Shown here: positions 6,395 to 11,353 of the stretch, piece by piece | Layout: every line of letters starts with the position of its first letter | Numbering within the stretch: position 1 is the stretch's first letter | Assembly: GCA_964401385.1 (NCBI GenBank) | Contig: CAYNYF010000107.1 | Coordinates: forward strand, 1-11,353 | Direction: 5' to 3' | DNA length: 11,353 bases | Source: CAYNYF01 sp964401385 | GTDB lineage: Bacteria; Planctomycetota; Phycisphaerae; SM23-33 | Program-made: the position numbers and the translations under genes | Notes under the pieces: model-generated | What the model was told of the DNA's origin: nothing | Seen by the model: only the letters and a program-made list of their open reading frames with translations | Databases searched by the model: none

Positions 6395-7644
6395 GCGATC
6401 GTCAGAACGTTTCGCCGGAAGCATCGGAAGCAATCGTCGATCGCGCCGCCGACGCGCTTCGCCGGGAGACGGTTCCCGACGGCCCGCCGGCGGAGGTCCT
6501 CTCGGCCGTTGTGGCTGCCGGGGCGAACGCGCACCAACCAGCAAAGCCAACATTCCGAGAAAGGATATTCACGATGAACCGTATCGTAAAAACCGCGGCC
6601 GCGGTCATTCTCGTCGGCGGCATCGCGGCCGTGCTGATCTGGCCGTTCGATGGAAAGAGCCCGGCCGGCATCGCCTTCGGCGACGTCAAGCGCCAGATCC
6701 AGGAGGCCCGGGCGATGAGTTTCACGATACACATGAACATGCCGGGCACGGGCAAGGCCATGACTATCAAGAGTCACTACACCCCTGACTATATGCGGCA
6801 GGAGATGGTGGAGATGGGGGTCGTCACCGTCCTCGACTTTAGCAAAGGCAAGTCCGTGACGCTGAGGTTAAAGGAGAAGGTCGCGACCATCGTTGACCTC
6901 GGCAACATGTCCGACATCAAGGCGAGGATGGAAAAGGAAGGCGACTTTCTGACCCAGATCAGGAAGATGCTGGAGGGCGAGAACAAGGACCTGGGCGAAA
7001 AGGAGATCGACGGACAACTGGCGAAGGGATACCAGGTGACCAAGAACGGGTATGTCATGGATTTGTGGGTGGACCCGGAAACCGCCCACCCGATCCGGAT
7101 GGAGATGGACTCGCCGATGCGCAAGGGCGAAGGGATCATCCTGACCGACTTCGTCCTGAATCCGAAGCTGGACGAGAAGCTCTTCAGCCTGGAGATCCCC
7201 GACGACTATGACATCAAGAGGGTCAAGATGGACCTGGGTGATACCTCCGAAGAGGACCTGGTCGCCGGCCTGCGCTTCATTGCCACCAAGGTCAATGACG
7301 GGAAGTTCCCGAAGCTGCAGGGGGTGGACCCAGAGTTCATCCAGAAGCTGCAAAAGGCTGACCTCTCGCCCGAGGAGAAGCAGCAGTTTCGCAACACGGG
7401 CGTCAGGATGACGCTGTTCGTCGCCAGAACCTCGGCAGAGTCACAGGACTGGAAGTATTTCGGCGCGGGCGTCGAGCTGGGCGCCAAGGACACGCCCATC
7501 GCGTGGTGGCGGCTCAAGGGGGCCGACAACTACCGCGTTCTCTACGGCGACCTCCGCATCGAGGACGTCGCCCCGGAGGATCTGCCGGAAGAGCCGACCA
7601 CGGCCCCGAAGGATTCGCCGGAGCAACCGGCGGCGGCCGAGTAG
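6391..7644 (+). CDS. Membrane-anchored LolA-like protein coupled to an ECF sigma factor
   Basis: 417 residues. Residues 1-60 are a charged cytoplasmic segment with the motif VPDGPPAEVLSAV (28-40), which I associate with planctomycete ECF partner proteins. One membrane helix follows (about 65-86, RIVKTAAAVILVGGIAAVLIW). The large C-terminal part (from about 95) is predicted outside the membrane and resembles LolA/LolB-like or DUF4412-type domains, with beta-rich stretches such as FTIHMNMPGTGKAMTIK and the ending DEKLFSLEIPDDYD (from 264). The layout suggests an anti-sigma or sensor: the cytosolic tail could hold the sigma factor and the outer domain could sense lipid or lipoprotein state. That role is inferred; no zinc-binding anti-sigma HxxxCxxC motif is visible. 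A second ATG at 6574 with its own SD could start a shorter form lacking the cytosolic tail. Transcription is closed by the terminator at 7700-7732. Confidence 0.78.
   Translation: MSDRQNVSPEASEAIVDRAADALRRETVPDGPPAEVLSAVVAAGANAHQPAKPTFRERIFTMNRIVKTAAAVILVGGIAAVLIWPFDGKSPAGIAFGDVKRQIQEARAMSFTIHMNMPGTGKAMTIKSHYTPDYMRQEMVEMGVVTVLDFSKGKSVTLRLKEKVATIVDLGNMSDIKARMEKEGDFLTQIRKMLEGENKDLGEKEIDGQLAKGYQVTKNGYVMDLWVDPETAHPIRMEMDSPMRKGEGIILTDFVLNPKLDEKLFSLEIPDDYDIKRVKMDLGDTSEEDLVAGLRFIATKVNDGKFPKLQGVDPEFIQKLQKADLSPEEKQQFRNTGVRMTLFVARTSAESQDWKYFGAGVELGAKDTPIAWWRLKGADNYRVLYGDLRIEDVAPEDLPEEPTTAPKDSPEQPAAAE
6557..6576 (+). promoter_or_regulatory. Internal ribosome binding site and start codon in the LolA-like gene
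   Basis: GAGAAAGGA (6557-6565) stands eight bases before an in-frame ATG (6574). Starting there would give a protein beginning MNRIVKTAAAVILVGG, which reads as a signal anchor or signal peptide, without the first 61 residues. Confidence 0.45.
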
Positions 7645-7692
7645 ACTCCCCTCGCGGCCGGATCGGGCGAAGATTACCAGCTTGTCGAAGCC

Positions 7693-7732
7693 AAAACGCG
7701 GAAGGGCGGGCTGCGGTCCGCCCTTCCGTTTT
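7693..7732. terminator. Intrinsic terminator, probably working in both directions
   Basis: A 10-bp perfect stem, GGAAGGGCGG (7700-7709) with CCGCCCTTCC (7718-7727), has an 8-base loop and is followed by GTTTT. The bases before it, AAAAC at 7693-7697, supply the T tract for the opposite strand. It ends the sigma factor/LolA-like operon 55 bases after its stop codon. Everything nearby is on the + strand, so reverse function may not be used. Confidence 0.85.
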
Positions 7733-7786
7733 GCCCGCTCGGCGGAGTAGGATGAGCCATCTTTGCGGGTTGGGTTTCGTGCGTGT

Positions 7787-7792
7787 GAAGGA
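7787..7792 (+). promoter_or_regulatory. Shine-Dalgarno GAAGGA of the ABC ATPase gene
   Basis: GAAGGA ends nine bases before the ATG at 7802 and supports it over the in-frame upstream TTG at 7763. Confidence 0.65.
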
Positions 7793-7801
7793 TCGGACCG
7801 G

Positions 7802-8713
7802 ATGAACGCCGTCTGCCTGGAGAGCGTGTGCAAATCCTTCGGCGACGTCCACGCCGTGGACGCGCTCAGCGCGCGCGTCCCGGCCGGGAGCATCTACGGG
7901 TTTCTGGGGCCGAACGGCGCGGGCAAGACCACGACCCAGCGCATGATCATGGACATCATCCGCCCCGACAGCGGGCGAATCGAGGTGCTGGGCGCCGGCT
8001 CGGCCGCCGCGGCCAAGGATCGCATCGGCTACATGCCCGAGGAGCGCGGCCTGTACCGCAAGATGGCGGTCGGGAAGGTCCTGGCGTATTTCGGCTCGAT
8101 CAAGGGCACGCCGGCCGGTGAGCTTTCGCGGCGCGTGCCGGAGTGGCTGGAGAAGGTGGGCCTGGCCGACTGGACCGGCAAGAAGGTGGAGGAGCTTTCC
8201 CGGGGGATGCACCAGAAGCTCCAGTTCGCCGTCACCTGCATCAACGATCCGGAGCTGCTGATCCTGGACGAGCCGTTCTCCGGGCTGGACCCGCTCAACC
8301 TCGACCTGCTCAAGGGCATCGTGCTTTCCCTGCGCGAGAAGGGAAAGACCATCATCCTGTCCACGCACGTGATGCACGAGGCCGAGCGGCTGTGCGATTT
8401 CATCCTGCTGATCAACGAGGGCAAGGCCGTCGTCGACGGCACGCTGGATGAGATTCGTTCCCGCTGGCGTTCGAGCGCCGTTTCGGTCGAGCTGGCCGGC
8501 GAGACGGGCTTCATCGAGCATCTGCCCATGGTGGCCGCTGTCAAGCCCGACGGCCGGCGGGTGGAAATCGCCCTCACCGAGGGCGCCGACCCGCAGGAAT
8601 TGCTCAAAGCGCTGGCCGGCAGGGTCCGGGTCCAGGCCTTCGAGGTCAAAGTCCCTTCGCTGCATGAGATCTTCGTTCATTTGGTGGGCAACGGTGATGC
8701 GCAGGATTCTTAA
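7802..8713 (+). CDS. ABC transporter ATP-binding protein, NatA type
   Basis: 303 residues: the nucleotide-binding subunit of an ABC-2 type exporter. The Walker A is GPNGAGKTT (36-44), the ABC signature ELSRGMHQKLQ (131-141) in which SRGM replaces the common SGGQ, the Walker B LLILDEPFSGLDP (152-164) and the switch histidine STHVMHEAERL (187-197). The signature variant and the MPEERGLY segment (78-85) fit the NatA/YhaQ-like branch. After about residue 220 comes a C-terminal domain ending in PSLHEIFVHLVG, usual for this branch and probably used for dimer or permease contact. The gene is preceded by a terminator, so it likely has its own promoter, and it overlaps the permease gene by 17 bases. 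Substrate cannot be read from the sequence: sodium, drugs, peptides or lipids are all possible. Confidence 0.92.
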   Translation: MNAVCLESVCKSFGDVHAVDALSARVPAGSIYGFLGPNGAGKTTTQRMIMDIIRPDSGRIEVLGAGSAAAAKDRIGYMPEERGLYRKMAVGKVLAYFGSIKGTPAGELSRRVPEWLEKVGLADWTGKKVEELSRGMHQKLQFAVTCINDPELLILDEPFSGLDPLNLDLLKGIVLSLREKGKTIILSTHVMHEAERLCDFILLINEGKAVVDGTLDEIRSRWRSSAVSVELAGETGFIEHLPMVAAVKPDGRRVEIALTEGADPQELLKALAGRVRVQAFEVKVPSLHEIFVHLVGNGDAQDS

Positions 8714-9971
8714 AGTCGCCTGGCGGGAATACGTCGAGACGACCAAGACCAAGACCTTCCTGTTCAGTGTGCTGGCGACGCCCGCCATCATCGGGGTGAT
8801 CCTGTACGTCGCCTCTCGGCTGGACCCTCGCGCCGCCGGCCCGCAGCCGGCCAAGCGCGTCGCCGTGACCGACCTGTCGGGCAAGCTGGCAGGCGAGATC
8901 AAGCAGCCCTTCGAGAACTACAATTCCGCTCACCCCCAGCGGCAGCTTCTCCTCCAGCAGGTCCAGGCCGGCGCCGACAGCGCCAATTCGGCTGAGAGGG
9001 CCGGGAAGGACAAGCTCCGCCGGGGCGAGTTGGACATGCACGTCGTCCTGGACGCCGACGTCGTCGCCGGCCGGGGGAAGATGCGCCTGTACACGCGCGC
9101 GACCAAGGCCGCTGACATCGACGTGGTCTCGATCGTGAGAAACCTGCTCCAGGCGGCGGTGGTCAATCGCCGCTGCAAGCTGCGGGACCTGGACCCGAAG
9201 CTGCTGGCCGAGATCCGCCGCGGCGTGCCGACCGAGCACGTCGAGGTGGGCGCGGCGGACCAAGAACACGTCCGCAGCCAAAGCCAGAGAATCATCGGGA
9301 TGATGGTCCCGTTCTTCTTCATGTTCCTGATGTTTATGGGCATCTTCGGCATGGGCCAGCACCTGATCACCAGCGTGATCGAGGAGAAGAACTCGCGCGT
9401 GATCGAAGTGCTGCTGTCGGCCCTGAGCCCGTTGGAGCTGATGGCCGGAAAGATCGCGGGCCTGGGCGGCATCGCGCTGACGGTGATCGCCATGTGGGGC
9501 TTCGGGGCGTACGCGGCCGCCCGGTGGCGGGGGCTGGACCTCAATATCCCCCTCGAGATCCTCCCGTACTTCTTCGTCTATTACGTCCTCGGCTTCCTGC
9601 TGTTCAGCTCGATCCTGGCGGGGATCGGCTCGGTCTGCAACACCATCAAGGAGGCCCAGGGCCTGATGATGCCCGTGAGCATGCTCTGCGTCCTGCCGAT
9701 GGTCACGTGGTTCGCGCTGGTCAGGAATCCCACCGGCACGCTCGCCAGGGCGCTGTCGTTCGTGCCGCCGCTGACGCCGATGGTGATGATCCTTCGGCTG
9801 GCGGCCGGGGCGGAGATTGGGATGCTGGAGGTCGCCGCCTCGATCGTCGTCCTGGCCGGATCGGTGCTGGTGGCGGTGTGGGCGGGAGCCAAGATCTTCC
9901 ACACCGGCATCCTCATGTACGGCAAGCGCCCGGGGCTGCGCGAGATCCTCCGCTGGGTCCGCCAGAAGTGA
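8697..9971 (+). CDS. ABC-2 type transporter permease, NatB type
   Basis: 424 residues: the membrane subunit for the ATPase encoded just upstream. A first membrane helix (about 21-40) is followed by a large extracytoplasmic domain (about 45-198) and five more helices near 199-219, 251-275, 288-312, 321-341 and 376-398. The cytosolic loop EEKNSRVIEVLLSALSPLEL (229-248) is the hallmark coupling segment of the NatB/ABC2_membrane_3 family, and GSVCNTIKEAQGLMMP (311-326) is a second family block. ATG at 8697 is chosen because MRRILKVAWREYVETTKTKTF is the usual N-terminus. It overlaps the end of the ATPase gene by 17 bases, and GGTGGG upstream is only a weak SD, so translation probably depends on coupling. 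Substrate unknown. Confidence 0.9.
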   Translation: MRRILKVAWREYVETTKTKTFLFSVLATPAIIGVILYVASRLDPRAAGPQPAKRVAVTDLSGKLAGEIKQPFENYNSAHPQRQLLLQQVQAGADSANSAERAGKDKLRRGELDMHVVLDADVVAGRGKMRLYTRATKAADIDVVSIVRNLLQAAVVNRRCKLRDLDPKLLAEIRRGVPTEHVEVGAADQEHVRSQSQRIIGMMVPFFFMFLMFMGIFGMGQHLITSVIEEKNSRVIEVLLSALSPLELMAGKIAGLGGIALTVIAMWGFGAYAAARWRGLDLNIPLEILPYFFVYYVLGFLLFSSILAGIGSVCNTIKEAQGLMMPVSMLCVLPMVTWFALVRNPTGTLARALSFVPPLTPMVMILRLAAGAEIGMLEVAASIVVLAGSVLVAVWAGAKIFHTGILMYGKRPGLREILRWVRQK

Positions 9972-10019
9972 GTCAACTCCAACCGAAGCGCCCACGGTCT
10001 CCACGCGTTCCAAAGAGTC

Positions 10020-10103
10020 AGTCCACGAATTACACGAATTGCACGAATTGAACACAGCCGTTGAAGAACAAGAAGTAGAGAACATTCATGTAATTCGTGG
10101 ACT
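10020..10103. repeat. CACGAATT direct repeats flanked by a 15-bp inverted repeat
   Basis: Three 9-base units, CCACGAATT, ACACGAATT and GCACGAATT, lie in tandem at 10023-10049. The first arm, AGTCCACGAATTACA (10020-10034), is perfectly inverted at 10089-10103 (TGTAATTCGTGGACT) around 54 bases. From memory, AATTCGTG-rich intergenic repeats of this kind are widespread in planctomycete and related environmental genomes, where they give spurious open frames. No T tract follows, so this does not look like a terminator. Confidence 0.8.
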
Positions 10104-10109
10104 CCCCGC

Positions 10110-10153
10110 CGTTCGCCCGCGACGAAACTTCCCTGGCGGGAGATGGGCGAACG
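10110..10153. other. Inverted repeat CGTTCGCCC / GGGCGAACG
   Basis: A perfect 9-bp inverted repeat (10110-10118 and 10145-10153) encloses 26 bases, with a competing 5-bp stem CCCGC/GCGGG (10116-10120 and 10136-10140). A small TCAGAG/CTCTGA hairpin follows at 10174-10191, ending 26 bases before the next start codon. These may shape the leader of the downstream gene or be part of the repeat element next to them. Confidence 0.45.
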
Positions 10154-10217
10154 TGGTAAGCAACGTGCCGCGGTCAGAGAAGCCGCTCTGAGACGTGATC
10201 CAATTGAGAGGTGGACG

Positions 10218-11353
10218 ATGGCAAGGACGTATTCGACAACGCTGCTGGCGGAAGACTGGTCCAAGTTTCCCTTGGGTCCGCTTCACCGCGACAACACCGC
10301 CCGCGGCGAGTACATGGCGATGGTCGTCCCGGATAACCCCGGCGGCTGGTACCACAACGCCAACGCCGGTGCGGGCGTCGATCGCGACCACTCGCCGTTC
10401 AAGATCAGGAAGGCCCGCCTGAGGGCTGGTGGGCAGGCCCGCGCCGGGCGGGTTGTGGAGCTTCCGGCCGGGATGCATCCCTGGGGGCCGTCGGTGGTGC
10501 TGACCACCGGGCCGCGGCCGTGGCGGGACTTCGAGGTCGCCTGCGCGGTGACGGTGAAGGGCGCCCTGCCGGCGGGGGTGGTCGCCCGCTACCAGACCAA
10601 CCGGGACTACTACGCGGCCGTGTTCGAGTCCGGCGTCTTCAAGCTGCTGCGGATGCTGGAGGGGACACCGACCGTGCTGGCGTCGGCGCCGATGGCGCCG
10701 GGCAGGCGGCCGCTGCGCATGCGCTTGCGCGTGGAGGGCGACCGCCTGACCGCCAGGGCGGGCAAGCTGGTGCTGTCGGCCCGGGACGGCTGCATAACCT
10801 CCGGCGGGATCGGCCTTTGGGCCAATGTTCCCGCGGCCTTCGGCAGGGTCACCGTCAAGGCTCCCGCGGCCGAGGCCGCCCGCATCGCCCGCGAGCAAAG
10901 GCGACAGGCCGCCGCCGTCCTGAAGAAGCGCAAGGCCCTGCCGGCGATGGAGCTGGTCGCCGAGGTCGACGTCCGCGGCCACGCCTTCGGGCGGCAGCTC
11001 CGCCTGGCCGACCTAGACGGCGACGGACGGAGCGAGATCATCCTGGCCGCGCCGACCTACTACAAAGGCCGAAAGTGGAAGTATGCCATGATCTCTCAGC
11101 TCTCGGCGGTGAACCTGGACGGGGAGGTGCTTTGGCAGCGCGGGCGGATCGCCCGGGACTCCGGCGACGTCACCTGCGACCTGCCGTTCCAGGCGGCCGA
11201 GAGGGGAAAGGGAATGGAGGTTCTGGCCGCCTTCGGGCCGTCGCTGGAGGTCCTCGACCCGCTCACCGGCCGGACCCGGAAGAAGTCGCCCACGCCGAAG
11301 CCGCCGAAGATGGAGCCGTACTGGGACGAGATCAACATGTACTGGGGCGACGG
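10218..11353 (+). CDS. Concanavalin-like plus FG-GAP repeat protein, cut by window end
   Basis: 378 residues are readable and the frame is open to the last base, so the 3' end lies outside the window. The start ATG has GAGAGG six bases upstream. Residues about 100-215 have the strand pattern of a laminin-G or DUF1080-like jelly-roll (WRDFEVACAVTVKG, VVARYQTNRDYYAAVFESG, GGIGLWANVPAAFGRVTVKA). A charged helical linker (218-240) leads to a beta-propeller region that opens with LRLADLDGDGRSEIILAAP (261-279), a calcium-binding FG-GAP/VCBS turn, and includes SAVNLDGEVLWQRGR (296-310). Such proteins bind or cleave polysaccharides outside the cell, sometimes as rhamnogalacturonan lyases, but no catalytic motif is visible in the part present. 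No signal peptide is evident: the N-terminus MARTYSTTLLAEDW is not hydrophobic. An in-frame ATG at 10143 would only add a basic stretch. Confidence 0.72.
   Translation, partial: MARTYSTTLLAEDWSKFPLGPLHRDNTARGEYMAMVVPDNPGGWYHNANAGAGVDRDHSPFKIRKARLRAGGQARAGRVVELPAGMHPWGPSVVLTTGPRPWRDFEVACAVTVKGALPAGVVARYQTNRDYYAAVFESGVFKLLRMLEGTPTVLASAPMAPGRRPLRMRLRVEGDRLTARAGKLVLSARDGCITSGGIGLWANVPAAFGRVTVKAPAAEAARIAREQRRQAAAVLKKRKALPAMELVAEVDVRGHAFGRQLRLADLDGDGRSEIILAAPTYYKGRKWKYAMISQLSAVNLDGEVLWQRGRIARDSGDVTCDLPFQAAERGKGMEVLAAFGPSLEVLDPLTGRTRKKSPTPKPPKMEPYWDEINMYWGD

Noticed and set aside
10023..10049. CACGAATT units as a CRISPR array
   Set aside because: The units are 9 bases long with no spacers, and no cas gene is nearby.
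7514..10085. Long minus-strand open frames opposite the ABC transporter genes (462 and 479 residues)
   Set aside because: The + strand carries intact Walker and NatB motifs; the antisense frames are low-complexity and have no recognisable family.

Overview
This is a high-GC scaffold piece in which every recognisable gene lies on the + strand. The gene content suggests a planctomycete, possibly of Phycisphaerae type, probably a metagenome assembly because it carries a run of exactly 100 N. The pointers are an ECF sigma factor translationally coupled to a membrane-anchored LolA-like protein with a degenerate anti-sigma-like N-terminus, tandem secreted beta-helix proteins, a concanavalin-like plus FG-GAP protein, and intergenic CACGAATT-type repeats. 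This taxonomic call is inference, since no rRNA or universal marker gene is present.

Layout. Positions 1-444 hold no gene, but have short tandem repeats, two copies of a palindrome-cored direct repeat and several hairpins. Positions 445-2024 hold a two-gene cassette of visibly lower GC: a TcmP-family protein with a methyltransferase-like fold, overlapping by one base the gene for a DUF5131 (phage Gp37/Gp68-like) protein with a three-cysteine motif. A high-GC ADP-ribosylglycohydrolase-family gene follows (2072-3184). Next come two paralogous right-handed beta-helix proteins (3246-4355, and 4456-5727), separated by the N gap that removes the 3' end of the first and the 5' end of the second. Positions 5870-7644 are the sigma factor and its coupled LolA-like partner, closed by a strong intrinsic terminator at 7700-7732. 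Positions 7802-9971 are an overlapping NatA/NatB-type ABC exporter pair. An intergenic region of about 250 bases with direct and inverted repeats precedes a large gene (from 10218) that runs off the window end.

How the genes may work together. The TcmP/DUF5131 pair is the least understood unit and the best candidate for a poorly described system: a Rossmann methyltransferase-like protein and a Cys-motif TIM-barrel-like protein made from one message in a probably acquired segment. The beta-helix and FG-GAP proteins suit extracellular polysaccharide binding or cleavage. The sigma factor/LolA-like pair looks like an envelope-responsive regulatory unit. The ABC pair is an ordinary exporter of the Na+/drug/unknown-substrate type. 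No rRNA, tRNA, CRISPR array, transposase or integrase was seen.
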